33,841 nt of DNA, taken from Bacteroidota bacterium. GTDB lineage: Bacteria; Bacteroidota; Ignavibacteria; Kapaibacteriales; UBA2268. Made by a program: the position numbers and the translations under genes. The number at the start of each line of letters is the position of its first letter. Position 1 is the first letter of the stretch. Under the pieces are notes generated by a model that did not search any database, was not told where the DNA came from, and saw only the letters and a list, made by a program, of their open reading frames with translations. Below are positions 8,162 to 17,322 of this stretch, one piece after another. The stretch covers positions 1 to 33,841 of the forward strand of contig JAJRTW010000085.1 in NCBI GenBank assembly GCA_024278075.1, given 5' to 3'.

Positions 8162-9441
8162 TATAGGTCATATTCCTCGGCATCGTAAATTTCAGCCCTG
8201 ATAAAATCACCGGGCTTTAATATCCTGCCGGATTCGACAATAACAGTATTGTCAACCTCCGGTGCATCTTGCTCGGTTCTGCCGTAGTAAACCCCGTCGC
8301 TCTCTTCATCAATCAGAACTTTCAGGGTTTGGCCAATCTTTGCCTTGTTCTTTTCAAGGGATATTTTCTGTTGGGCAAGCATTAATTTATCGGCTCGCTC
8401 CTGCTTAACGCTCTCCGGCACGGGATCGCCCAGGATATGCGCCGGCGTGCCTTCTTCGCTGGAATACTGAAACACTCCAACCCTTTCCAGCCGGTTTGTT
8501 TCAATGAAGTCGAGCAGCTCGTTGAAATCATCTTCCGCCTCGCCGGGATAGCCAACAATAAACGCACTCCTGATAGCCGCGCCGGGGATTCTTTCCCTGA
8601 TATTATTGATAAGAATTTCGGTATCCTTCCTGGTTGCGCCCCTGTTCATGGACTTAAGGATTTTATCCGAGGCGTGCTGAAGCGGAATGTCAATATAGCT
8701 GCAAATATTATCCCGTTCGGCTATCACGTCCAGCACTTCCAACGGGAAATTGGTAGGATAGGCATACATCAGGCGAATCCACTCCACTCCGTCAATATCG
8801 CTTAATTTTCGCAACAGCCCGGCAAGCTCCCTTTTTCCGTAAAGGTCTTTGCCATAATAAGTTGTGTCCTCCGAGGTTAAAACTAATTCCTTAGTGCCCT
8901 TTCGCACCAGAGCTTCCACTTCTTCAATTATAGCCTCGCAGGGTTTGGTGATATGCCTGCCGCGAATGGAAGGGATAGCGCAGAATGAACATTTATGGCT
9001 GCACCCTTCGGAAATCTTGAGATAGGCCGAATGAACGGGGGTGAGCAGGGAACGTTCACCCAATAAAGTATATTTCCTATCGCCCGACAAAGTCTTCAAT
9101 ATACCATCGAACTGGCGCACACCGAAATAATAATCCACTTCGGGGATTTGACGGCGGAGTTCATTTTCGTAGCGCTGGGGCAGGCAGCCGGACACTATCA
9201 GCGATTTCAACCCGCCGGACTTTCGCATAGCGGCGGCTTCGAGGATTACACCAATGCTTTCTTCTTTGGCAGAATTAATAAAGCCGCAGGTATTAATAAT
9301 CAGTGCATCGGCTTCGTCGGCCGAATCCACATATTCGAACTCATTTTCCTTCAAATAGCCAATGATATTCTCCGAATCGACCACATTGCGGCTGCAGCCA
9401 AGAGTTAATATCGAGATTTTATTTATATCTTTTTTATTCAT
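8149..9441 (-). CDS. rimO: Ribosomal protein S12 methylthiotransferase RimO
   Basis: Radical-SAM methylthiotransferase that adds a methylthio group to the conserved aspartate of ribosomal protein S12. The N-terminal MTTase domain carries three cluster cysteines (LGCSRN at 16, NTCGF at 52, SGCLPQ at 86). The radical SAM motif is CSHKCSFCAIP (Cys 147, 151, 154), and a C-terminal TRAM-like beta domain ends the 430-residue protein. LGCSRNVVDSE and IPSIRGRH are typical of RimO rather than MiaB. ATG 9441 is the family start. It is first on this strand; the GT2 gene overlaps its end, so they are likely co-transcribed even though their functions differ. Confidence 0.95.
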   Translation of the reverse strand: MNKKDINKISILTLGCSRNVVDSENIIGYLKENEFEYVDSADEADALIINTCGFINSAKEESIGVILEAAAMRKSGGLKSLIVSGCLPQRYENELRRQIPEVDYYFGVRQFDGILKTLSGDRKYTLLGERSLLTPVHSAYLKISEGCSHKCSFCAIPSIRGRHITKPCEAIIEEVEALVRKGTKELVLTSEDTTYYGKDLYGKRELAGLLRKLSDIDGVEWIRLMYAYPTNFPLEVLDVIAERDNICSYIDIPLQHASDKILKSMNRGATRKDTEILINNIRERIPGAAIRSAFIVGYPGEAEDDFNELLDFIETNRLERVGVFQYSSEEGTPAHILGDPVPESVKQERADKLMLAQQKISLEKNKAKIGQTLKVLIDEESDGVYYGRTEQDAPEVDNTVIVESGRILKPGDFIRAEIYDAEEYDLYCKF

Positions 9442-9490
9442 TCGTTTCTCTATTGTAGCTATTCGTAAAAAGGCTTAGTATATTCATCTC

Positions 9491-9514
9491 ATTCCCAAAT
9501 TCCGATTTGGGAAT
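9491..9514. repeat. Dispersed palindromic repeat G, copy 1
   Basis: ATTCCCAAAT and ATTTGGGAAT arms around TCCG-like centre. Related copies: 31539-31564, 33376-33397, and partial ones near 17390 and 17742-17783. It lies upstream of rimO, in the 585-base divergent gap between rimO and nusB. Confidence 0.6.
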
Positions 9515-9664
9515 ACAATTTTCCCGCAAATCTCTGTTTTGCAATGGATTAGTCAAAATAATTAACGGAAGTTATTTTAACTCTAATTTCACCAATATAA
9601 CATGCTTTTTTGTGTATCGTTACTCTATTAACCTTCTCTATGAAATGCCGGCCTGCTGAATTAC

Positions 9665-9704
9665 AAATAATATATTTCATTACTAAATAATATATTTCAT
9701 TACT
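9665..9704. repeat. 20-bp tandem duplication
   Basis: AAATAATATATTTCATTACT twice in a row in the rimO-nusB gap. Local duplication with no assigned role. Confidence 0.75.
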
Positions 9705-9841
9705 AAGAATACTAAATTAAGAATTACTACCGATTTTTTTCTATGGAAAATTTGCTTATGTTTAAGAATATGATTAAAGTGCTTTTTTGCAAATGATTAA
9801 TCCCTTATTTTAGTATGAATTATAAAGCAGCCTGAATTTTA

Positions 9842-9865
9842 ACCCGAACATTTCGGGTCTTTTAC
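9842..9865. terminator. Terminator-like hairpin in nusB leader
   Basis: ACCCGAA / TTCGGGT stem with a short loop and then TCTTTT. It lies about 165 bases upstream of nusB on the same strand, within the divergent gap, where no upstream plus-strand gene would need a terminator. It could be an attenuator or a relic. Confidence 0.4.
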
Positions 9866-10026
9866 TTAACAGTTTCGTATCTTACGGGATATATTGGAGT
9901 TAGGCCGATTATGCGGTAAATATATTTGACCCATCATCGAGCAGTATTAATTATCTGTCGGCCTATGCCTGTAAGTGTTTTTGTATATTTTATGAATAAT
10001 GCAGGTTAATATAGCGTTCTTTATTT

Positions 10027-10614
10027 ATGGAAAATTTATCAACAGATGGCTTCCCGCTGTGCAAGCAGAGCAGGGTGAAAGGCTCCAGAAGGCTTGCCAG
10101 AGAAAAAGTTCTCCAGGTCCTAACTGCTTATTTTGTTTGCGAATCATCACTGGACAGCCTGTTTCAGCACGTTTTCTTTAGGAAATTCAATTTTGGCGAT
10201 GACGAGGAAAAAAAATCCAGCAAATTGCTCCGGCCGGAAGAAATATATGAACTCGAAGCCGATGTGCCGATAATATGGAAAGACGACGAAATCGAATTTG
10301 GCAGAAATCTGATCCGCTATACGATTGAGAACCTTGAGCTAATCGACAAAATGATAAATGAATTTGCCAAGAACTGGGAGCTTGAACGCATTGCCATTAT
10401 CGACCATACTCTTATGCAAATGGCTGCTACTGAATTAATTAAATTTCCCGACATACCGCCAAAAGTCAGCATAAATGAAGCTCTCGACATCGCTAAGAAA
10501 TATTCAACCCATAAAAGCAGGATTTTTATTAACGGCGTATTGGATTCGATTCTGAATAAGCTGAAAAAGGAAGGGACAATTTCGAAATCGGGCAGGGGCC
10601 TGAAGGAATATTAA
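10027..10614 (+). CDS. nusB: Transcription antitermination factor NusB
   Basis: All-helical RNA-binding partner of NusE (S10) that acts in rRNA antitermination. At 195 residues it is longer than the usual 135-165 because of an N-terminal tail and an insert of about 35 residues between the first two helices. Seen: SRRLAREKVLQVLTAYF (RNA-binding first helix), then the C-terminal core ERIAIIDHTLMQMAATELI, PPKVSINEALDIAKKYST and FINGVLDSI, the most conserved NusB segments. ATG 10027 fits. Twenty-nine bases separate it from the CoA-binding protein gene downstream on the same strand. Confidence 0.93.
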   Translation: MENLSTDGFPLCKQSRVKGSRRLAREKVLQVLTAYFVCESSLDSLFQHVFFRKFNFGDDEEKKSSKLLRPEEIYELEADVPIIWKDDEIEFGRNLIRYTIENLELIDKMINEFAKNWELERIAIIDHTLMQMAATELIKFPDIPPKVSINEALDIAKKYSTHKSRIFINGVLDSILNKLKKEGTISKSGRGLKEY

Positions 10615-10643
10615 CCTAATAAATCTATATCCGAGGTGAAACT

Positions 10644-11045
10644 ATGACTTTCCATGAAATATTTGAAACATATACTTCCGTGGCCGTATTCGGAATGTCC
10701 ACTAATCCTTCTAAACCCGCCCATTATGTGCCGGCCTTTATGATGGAAAAGGGATATGACGTTATTCCTATCAATCCTGTTGCCGAAGAAATTGCCGGGC
10801 GCAAAGCTTATAAAACCATAGCCGATGTACCGGAGAAAATTGATATTCTGAACGTATTCCGCCCCTCGGAGCAATGCCTTGAAGTAGTGGAAGAAGCCAT
10901 CAATCGAAAAAGACGTACCGGCGACATTCAACTTATCTGGCTGCAGGAAGGAATCATCAATGAAGCCGCACGCAAACTTGCCGAAGAGAATGGTATCGAT
11001 TTCATTCAGAATCATTGCATGATGAAGGAATATAATATGCTGTAG
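10644..11045 (+). CDS. CoA-binding (YccU-type) domain protein
   Basis: Stand-alone Rossmann-fold CoA_binding_2 protein, 133 residues, the size of YccU/HcgB-type small proteins. Seen: VAVFGMSTNPSKPAHYVP (cofactor-binding loop), YDVIPINPVAEEIAGRKAY, ILNVFRPSE, and IWLQEGIINEAARKLAEENG, all hallmark segments of the family. GAGGTG lies seven bases before ATG 10644, a good ribosome site. Its physiological role is unknown in general; CoA or a related nucleotide is the presumed ligand. It probably shares a transcript with nusB. The following 370-base gap before gltX holds no gene. Confidence 0.88.
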   Translation: MTFHEIFETYTSVAVFGMSTNPSKPAHYVPAFMMEKGYDVIPINPVAEEIAGRKAYKTIADVPEKIDILNVFRPSEQCLEVVEEAINRKRRTGDIQLIWLQEGIINEAARKLAEENGIDFIQNHCMMKEYNML

Positions 11046-11084
11046 GCATTAAGAGCAAGATAAACAGCATGAATTATAACCGCC

Positions 11085-11351
11085 TGCTTCAGCCGTTGGG
11101 AAAAGCAATTCTACGCCAAATGTAATCTGTTTTCTTCCGCCTAACCTAAATATTCCCAAATAGATGACAGCCCCTTTGGGAAAACAGCCGGGAAATTCAG
11201 CCCAAAACTGTCAAGTTATCTTCATATTGTGTCAATTCTTCAACACTTGCCGGTGCATTGAGCATCAGAAATGCGAATAATTTCCCATTTCATTCCTAAA
11301 TATATTTAGCAAAATCTTTGTAATTTTGTATCTTACTTCTTGACGCGTCAA
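11085..11351. other. Gene-free gap with repeat fragment and palindrome
   Basis: Between the CoA-binding protein and gltX. A CTTCAGCCGTTG fragment at about 11090-11101 recurs at about 13386-13397 after the lipoprotein gene. A perfect 12-base palindrome TTGACGCGTCAA at 11340-11351 lies 63 bases before gltX and could be an operator. No RNA gene or ORF of substance is visible. Confidence 0.35.
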
Positions 11352-11414
11352 GTGCTATATTCCGTTTGTTAATTTTTCGTTTATTATTCACAAGTTTTAA
11401 TGAGCTAAACCGAT

Positions 11415-12878
11415 ATGTCCGTTAGAGTTAGATTTGCACCTTCGCCAACCGGCCGGCTCCACGTCGGGGGCCTTCGCACGGCTCTGTATAATTATCTGTT
11501 TGCAAAGCATTGCAATGGCAGGATTATATTAAGAATTGAAGATACCGACAGAACAAGGCTGGTGGAGAATGCGCAGGAAAATTTATTGAATTCACTGAGC
11601 TGGGCGGGCATTAAGTTCGACGAAGGGCCGGGCATTGGCGGTGAATATGGCCCGTATATCCAATCGGAAAGATTAGATATCTATTCGAAATATGCTGCCG
11701 AGCTGATTGCAAACGGCAAGGCATACTATGCTTTCGATTCCGCCGAAGAGCTTGCCGAAATGCGGCAAAGGCAACAAGATGACGGCGAGAATCCGAAATA
11801 CGCCCGCTCTTCTATGAAGAATCAATTCACCTTAGGCAGCGAAAAGACGCAGGAATTAATCGCAGCTGGCGCCAGTTATGTGGTAAGGTTGAACGTACCG
11901 GCCGCCGTCGATGTAAGTTTCTGCGATGTGATTCGCGGCAATATAACAGTTGGTACTAATGAAATAGACGACCAGATACTTATGAAGTCAGATGGCTTCC
12001 CGACCTACCATCTTGCAAATGTGGTTGATGACCATTTGATGAAGATCACCCATGTGATTCGCGGCGAGGAATGGCTGCCGTCCACCCCCAAGCACGTTCT
12101 GCTCTACGACGGGTTCGGATGGGAGAAGCCCGGATTTGCCCACCTGCCTTTGCTGCTGAATGAAAAGAAGGCCAAACTTAGCAAACGCCACGGCGACGTT
12201 GCCGTCGAGGATTTCATTCAAAAAGGCTATTTCAAAGAAGCGTTTGTTAATTTCATTGCTCTACTCGGATGGAACCCCACAGGCAACCGCGAGATATACT
12301 CGATTGGGGAATTGATTGAATTCTTCAACCTTGAAAAAGTGAACAAGGGCGGCGCTATATTCGACACCCGAAAATTGGATTGGACAAACAGCCAATATAT
12401 GAAAACGACTCCGGTTGGTGAACTAACCGGCCTGTTGGCTCCGCTGCTCAAGGAAAAAGGTATCGATTGCAACAGCAGTTATATCGAAAGAGTTATTGAA
12501 CTTTTCCGGGAAAGGGTGCGGTTTGTTCACGAAATACCCGATACGGCAAGTTATATGTTCGACCCGCCAAAGGCCTATGAGGAAAAATATTATATTAAGC
12601 ATTGGAAAGAGGACACTCTTCAAATTATCAGGCCGTTGATTGAATTGCTGAGGAATGCCGATGAATTTACATATAGCCTGACTAAAGAATATGCAGAGAC
12701 GCAAGGGCTTAAGCTGCGTGATGTAGTCCATCCGCTTCGGCTAATGATTACAGGGCAATCAACCGGAGCCGGAATGTTCGAAACAATGGAAGTGCTTGGC
12801 AAAGAAGAATGTTTGAGCAGAATGGATTCTTTTATCGAAAGACTGGCTAATAGCGATTTGAAATTTGAGGCGGATTGA
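11415..12878 (+). CDS. gltX: Glutamyl-tRNA synthetase
   Basis: Class I aminoacyl-tRNA synthetase that charges tRNA-Glu (and, if GatCAB is present, also tRNA-Gln as a first step). At 487 residues it is full length. FAPSPTGRLHVGGLRTALYN contains the HIGH-equivalent HVGG at 16-19. ILRIEDTDRTR follows, and KLSKRHGDVAVEDF holds the KMSKS-equivalent at 254-258; the all-helical anticodon-binding domain follows. ATG 11415 matches the family N-terminus. The stop overlaps the ATG of the downstream lipoprotein by one base, so those two are coupled. Nothing is missing or unusual in the catalytic motifs. Confidence 0.97.
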   Translation: MSVRVRFAPSPTGRLHVGGLRTALYNYLFAKHCNGRIILRIEDTDRTRLVENAQENLLNSLSWAGIKFDEGPGIGGEYGPYIQSERLDIYSKYAAELIANGKAYYAFDSAEELAEMRQRQQDDGENPKYARSSMKNQFTLGSEKTQELIAAGASYVVRLNVPAAVDVSFCDVIRGNITVGTNEIDDQILMKSDGFPTYHLANVVDDHLMKITHVIRGEEWLPSTPKHVLLYDGFGWEKPGFAHLPLLLNEKKAKLSKRHGDVAVEDFIQKGYFKEAFVNFIALLGWNPTGNREIYSIGELIEFFNLEKVNKGGAIFDTRKLDWTNSQYMKTTPVGELTGLLAPLLKEKGIDCNSSYIERVIELFRERVRFVHEIPDTASYMFDPPKAYEEKYYIKHWKEDTLQIIRPLIELLRNADEFTYSLTKEYAETQGLKLRDVVHPLRLMITGQSTGAGMFETMEVLGKEECLSRMDSFIERLANSDLKFEAD

Positions 12879-13378
12879 TGAATAGTTATAGACATTTTAT
12901 ATTTAGCACAGTATTTTTTATTGTTAAGGCCGTATTAATAATCGCATCCATACTTGTTATCACCGGATGCAAGACAGTTCAAACGCCGTCGTGTATTTCA
13001 GACAAGCAAAAAGGACTGATAATCAAATGGGGCGATTACGACAATGAAAAAAGGGAATTCGTTGGTCATATTATGAAAACCGATACCGAGATCTTTTCCG
13101 TCAAAAGTGCCGGACTATTGGGGAATTATGACAAAGAGGCCTCCGTTTCAGTAGCGGGGGATGATTATTGCAAAATATTAAACAATATTCGCAAGGAATT
13201 CCTATCGACCCAAACATTGAATTCACCGGGAGATATTTCAAGAATTATTGAATTTAATAATCCGGCTACAAATGTAGTTTTACGAGCCGTTTGGAACCCA
13301 AAGTTCGAGACCTTTGGCAGCAAGGGGTTCAGAAAAATTTACAGCCAATTGCAGGATATTCTGCAAAATAATAAATAG
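12878..13378 (+). CDS. Putative lipoprotein of unknown function
   Basis: Begins with a hydrophobic signal of about 30 residues ending in a lipobox VITGC, so it should be lipidated at that Cys and held in the membrane, facing the periplasm. The mature part (about 135 residues) has no domain I recognise; it contains GLIIKWGDYDNEKREF and an Asn-rich VVLRAVWNPKFETFG. ATG 12878 overlaps the gltX stop by one base; a TTG at 12875 is the next possible start. Its TAG stop lies inside AATAAATAGCCACG, the left half of dispersed repeat A, so the end of the gene coincides with a repeat insertion point. Confidence 0.65.
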   Translation: MNSYRHFIFSTVFFIVKAVLIIASILVITGCKTVQTPSCISDKQKGLIIKWGDYDNEKREFVGHIMKTDTEIFSVKSAGLLGNYDKEASVSVAGDDYCKILNNIRKEFLSTQTLNSPGDISRIIEFNNPATNVVLRAVWNPKFETFGSKGFRKIYSQLQDILQNNK

Positions 13379-13480
13379 CCACGCTCTTCAGCCGTTGAAA
13401 AGGTTGGTTGGCAATAATTTACTTTTCGATAGGATACTGCGTAAAACAGCGAATAAATCTATTAAAGAAAGCAGGCAGTT

Positions 13481-14890
13481 ATGAAGGTTTTTATTATTGA
13501 TGATAACAAGGATTTTTGCACAACTATCGCCGACATAGTCCAGTCATTTGGATTTGACACCGATACGATGCAGAACCCGAACGAAGCCATGTCTTATCTG
13601 GATAGGTACAATCATTCGATTGGCCTGATTCTTCTGGATATAGAATTTGGCACGGGCGTCGACAAAAACGGCCTCGACGTGCTTGAATATTGCCGCAGGA
13701 ATTTTCCGGCTATACCTGTGGTTATGATTTCTGGCAAAGGCTCGATAGAAACTGCGGTTCGGGCCACCAAACTCGGCGCTATTAATTTTATTGAAAAGAG
13801 CATAATCAGCATTGACAAAATCAAAGAAGTGCTCGATAGCGCCATGGCCAGGCTCGGCGCCCAGGGCGAAGCGAAGGAAATTCAGAAGTTCCTCGAATTG
13901 AACGGGATATTCGGCAGAAGTAATATGCTGCTCGACATTGGCGACAGTATCATCAGGTTCGGGCGAACGGATTTGAATGTGATGATTACCGGCGAAACCG
14001 GCACCGGCAAGAAATTAATCGCCAAAGCAATTCACTCTGTCAGCCGGAGGGCAAAATACCCTTTCGTTACCGTCGACATCCCCAACATCCCAAAGGAGCT
14101 GTTCCAGAGCGAGCTATTCGGCCACAACAAAGGTTCTTTCTCCGGGGCGCTGGACAATAAAAAAGGGCTTTTCCACCAGGCCCATAAAGGCACTTTGTTC
14201 TTAGACGAAATCGGGGATATGACGCTTGACCTCCAGGCAAACCTATTTATTCCGATTGAGGAAAAATTGGTGCGCCGAGTCGGTTCCATCCACACCGAAG
14301 ATGTGGATATTCGTTTCATATCGGCCACCGACAAAGACCTATTGTTTGCAATGAAAGAGTCAAAATTTCGCGAGCAGCTCTATCACCGGCTCCGGGAATG
14401 CGAGATATACATTCCTCCGCTAAGGGAGCGAAACGAGGACATACCTGAAATAGTCGATTATTATCTGAGCGTGCACAATCGGGAATTCGACGATGCTAAA
14501 TTCTTTTCGCCATCGGCAGTCGACTTCATGCAGGAGCAGCCCTGGCCGGGAAATGTTCGTGAATTGGCCAGCGCCGTCAGGGTATCGCTGCAAACATCGC
14601 ACAAAGACGAAATCGAAATTGCCGACCTCCATAAAATAATATCAAATTCCGGAAAAACCGAAGCCGCCATTGTTACAACGGATAATTTAATATCAGCCGG
14701 CAGAACTTTGAAAGAAGACCTTGCCCAGCTGGACAAAAAGAAAATCGAAGCCACACTCGAAAGATGCCATGGCAATGTAAGCAAATCCGCTGCGCAATTA
14801 GGCATCAGCCGCGAAACACTGCACAATAAAATCCGCAAATATGTTATCGATGTGCAGACATACCGCGCGAAGGCCAAGGCAAGAAAATAA
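13481..14890 (+). CDS. NtrC-family sigma-54-dependent response regulator
   Basis: Receiver, AAA+ and Fis-type DNA-binding domains, 469 residues. Receiver: acidic pair Asp7-Asp8, phospho-acceptor Asp53 (LILLDIEFG), Ser84 and Lys106. AAA+: Walker A GETGTGKK at 171-178, sigma-54 contact loop GSFSGA at 218-223 in place of the canonical GAFTGA, Walker B TLFLDEIGDM near 238-247, PPLRERNEDIPEI near 312, and PWPGNVREL (sensor II) near 355. C-terminal Fis helix-turn-helix: CHGNVSKSAAQLGISRETLH. It should activate transcription at sigma-54 promoters when phosphorylated. The A-to-S and T-to-S changes in the contact loop are conservative but unusual. The next gene on the strand is a histidine kinase, a possible partner. 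Confidence 0.93.
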   Translation: MKVFIIDDNKDFCTTIADIVQSFGFDTDTMQNPNEAMSYLDRYNHSIGLILLDIEFGTGVDKNGLDVLEYCRRNFPAIPVVMISGKGSIETAVRATKLGAINFIEKSIISIDKIKEVLDSAMARLGAQGEAKEIQKFLELNGIFGRSNMLLDIGDSIIRFGRTDLNVMITGETGTGKKLIAKAIHSVSRRAKYPFVTVDIPNIPKELFQSELFGHNKGSFSGALDNKKGLFHQAHKGTLFLDEIGDMTLDLQANLFIPIEEKLVRRVGSIHTEDVDIRFISATDKDLLFAMKESKFREQLYHRLRECEIYIPPLRERNEDIPEIVDYYLSVHNREFDDAKFFSPSAVDFMQEQPWPGNVRELASAVRVSLQTSHKDEIEIADLHKIISNSGKTEAAIVTTDNLISAGRTLKEDLAQLDKKKIEATLERCHGNVSKSAAQLGISRETLHNKIRKYVIDVQTYRAKAKARK

Positions 14891-15052
14891 TTCTGCCCCA
14901 CCTTATGGATTGATGATTTAGCAGGCCTGATGCTGTGGCAGGTCTGCCCGAAGATAATTTTCATTCAAGCCTTATCGCATCGACAATGCCGGGTTAATAT
15001 CTTTAATAGAAACTTCTGAAAAATTCGAGTTTTGCTGTCATTGCCGCGCAAG

Positions 15053-15154
15053 AGTTTGTGTTAAGAGTGTCATTCAGAGCGCAACGCAGTGGAGCGAAGA
15101 ATCCAGAAGCCGTATGGACACTGGATTCTGAAACAAGTTCAGAATGACAATCTT
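15053..15154. repeat. Dispersed intergenic repeat C, copy 2
   Basis: GTCATTCAGAGCG, a central part, then GGATTCTGAAACAAGTTCAG and AATGACAATC. It lies in the 400-base gap between the response regulator and histidine kinase genes; the rest of the gap is AT-rich with no visible gene. Confidence 0.65.
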
Positions 15155-15296
15155 CTCGCTATTTTATTTGTAAGTTTTTTGAAAATGACAATTCTCCTAT
15201 TTTTCAGAAGGCTCTAATAATATAAAATAATTTCAAAATATTTTTTTATTCTTTATATTTGTAATATGAGGATAATAAATAATAATAATTGATTAG

Positions 15297-16910
15297 ATGA
15301 ACTCCCCAAAAATCTTATTCGTCCAGAAAGATTTTCTTTCAAATGGGTTAATTCCTTTCCTTGAATCCAAGGGATTTGAAATAATTGATAATGTTGATTC
15401 CAGCAATAAGGCTTTAAAGTCAATCAAGAAAAACCAGCCTGATATTATATTAATCGATATAAATATCAAGGGTGAAATCGATGGTATTGAAACTGCAGAC
15501 CGCATTCGAAAGGACTGGGGCATTCCGGTTGTTTTCCTTTCAAACTCTACCGGCCAAAGTTTAATCGACAGGGCGAAACAGTCGAAGCCCTACGGATTCA
15601 TAACGAAGAAATTTTCGGATGAAGAAATTGCCATTCAAATCGAATTTGCCCTGAACATACATCGTTCGGAGTTGGATAGAATTGAAAGCAACGAAGAGAT
15701 TAAGTCCGGCACAGAAATGTTTCGCAGCATTGTTAATGCGTCGCGGGATGCAATATTTTTTATCGACAGGCAGGGCGTTATATCCTTTTGGAACAATGCG
15801 GCAACAAAAGTATTCGGGTATTCCGAGAATGAAGTAATTGGTAAAGTCTTTACTGATTTAGTAGTGGAGAACAGTTATAAAAATGACTTCAGCGATGGCC
15901 TAAGGACATGGAAAGAGAAAGATGATTTCAGGATGTTCGATTCGGTGCTTGAGCTTTATGCTATAAGACAAAACGGATATGTTTTCCCTATTGAACTTGT
16001 TTTATCGCCGTTAAAGATTTGTAATGTCTGGGGCGCCTGCGGATTTGCAAAAGATGTAACGCTACGGCTGGAAACCGACGAAGAGATGCATAAACTGATC
16101 GAAGAACTACAGGTAACCAAAGACTTAACCGAACAGAACGCAAGCGAAATGATTGAACTGAACTCGAAACTGTCCGAATCCGAAGAGCACCTGCGGGAGC
16201 TGAATGTAAGCAAAGACCGCTTTTTTTCGATTATTTCCCACGACCTGCGCGGCCCTTTCCAAGGCTTGCTTGCTTATTCCGAGATTCTTTCCAATGATAC
16301 TGAAAATCTTAGCATCGACGAGATTAATGATTTTGCCAACGCCATTAATCAATCTGCTCATAGTGTGTTCAAACTTCTGGAGAACCTGCTTCACTGGTCG
16401 AGAATTCAAAGGGGCGTTATCGAATACTTCCCGCAGGACATACCGTTTAAATTAGTTGTGGACTCCAACATCGATTTATACACAACCAGGGTTGAGCAAA
16501 AGAAAGTAAAACTAATCTCCGATATTCCGAATGATCTTTGTGTTCTTGGTGATGTCAATATGCTTAATACCGTCATACGGAACTTGCTGTCGAATGCTGT
16601 GAAATTTACCACCGCAGGCGATGAAATAGGAATAACCGCTAACACAACTGATAATGGTGAAATCCTTATTTCAGTTTATGACACAGGCGTTGGTATGAGC
16701 CAGGATGTGATCGAAAAACTTTTTAAAATAGACCATCACCATTCAACACCCGGAACCGATGAAGAACAAGGATCCGGGCTTGGGCTGATTCTTTGCAAAG
16801 ACCTTGTGGAAAAAAACAAGGGCGAAATAAGCGTCGAAAGCGAGGAAGGCAAAGGCACAACCTTCACTTTTTCTATACCCAAAGGAAATACCGATAATAT
16901 TGCGCTTTGA
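15297..16910 (+). CDS. Receiver-PAS histidine kinase
   Basis: Cytoplasmic-looking sensor kinase of 537 residues without membrane segments. Order: N-terminal receiver-like domain (1-120), PAS domain (about 140-265; ASRDAIFFIDRQGVISFWNN, FGYSENEVIGK), short coiled coil (about 265-305), HisKA dimerisation domain with the phospho-acceptor in SIISHDLRGPF near residue 320, and HATPase_c (N box NLLSNAVKF, G1 DTGVGM, G2 GSGLGL). The receiver keeps Asp54 and the Lys of FITKK but has Gln10-Lys11 where the Mg-binding acidic pair normally stands, so its phosphorylation is doubtful. It may pair with the NtrC-type regulator 400 bases upstream; that is inference from position. Confidence 0.92.
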   Translation: MNSPKILFVQKDFLSNGLIPFLESKGFEIIDNVDSSNKALKSIKKNQPDIILIDINIKGEIDGIETADRIRKDWGIPVVFLSNSTGQSLIDRAKQSKPYGFITKKFSDEEIAIQIEFALNIHRSELDRIESNEEIKSGTEMFRSIVNASRDAIFFIDRQGVISFWNNAATKVFGYSENEVIGKVFTDLVVENSYKNDFSDGLRTWKEKDDFRMFDSVLELYAIRQNGYVFPIELVLSPLKICNVWGACGFAKDVTLRLETDEEMHKLIEELQVTKDLTEQNASEMIELNSKLSESEEHLRELNVSKDRFFSIISHDLRGPFQGLLAYSEILSNDTENLSIDEINDFANAINQSAHSVFKLLENLLHWSRIQRGVIEYFPQDIPFKLVVDSNIDLYTTRVEQKKVKLISDIPNDLCVLGDVNMLNTVIRNLLSNAVKFTTAGDEIGITANTTDNGEILISVYDTGVGMSQDVIEKLFKIDHHHSTPGTDEEQGSGLGLILCKDLVEKNKGEISVESEEGKGTTFTFSIPKGNTDNIAL

Positions 16911-17057
16911 ATTATTGAAATAAACCCTGTATGATTCCCCACACCATTATAATTTCAACCATTTCTGTATCTGATTGTAACTACTTAGGTATATAGGTGT
17001 TTAGGTAGCATAGGGCTATTGAACCCATGATTCAAATTGGAGGTTTAAGGCTAAGTA

Positions 17058-17322
17058 GGGTTTCCTCAAAAAGTAGTCGGAGAAAAAGATTTTAGTGATT
17101 ATGCTTTAAGGAGAATAATAACCCCCTAAATCCCCCTTTTTTAAGGGGGAATTTGATCAACTATTCCCCCTTAAAAAAGGGGGAAGTGAGCCAGGCGAGC
17201 AGGGGGTTGTCCTACAATCTGCAAGGTATAAGGGCATAATAAATCAATTTCCTTGCACTTTCTAATTGAATATCTTTTGTAACTACTATAATAATAAACA
17301 GTTAGTGCTTTTTGAGGGCAAT
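17058..17322. mobile_element. MITE-like element, copy 1
   Basis: A 265-bp non-coding element flanked by a perfect 7-bp direct repeat CTAAGTA (17051-17057 and 17323-17329), as expected for a target-site duplication. Terminal inverted repeats share CCTCAAAAAG (17064-17073) and CTTTTTGAGG (17308-17317). Inside are two C5-TT / AA-G5 palindromes. A copy of equal length lies at 26912-27176 in the same orientation. It has no transposase, so it would be mobilised in trans. Confidence 0.75.
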
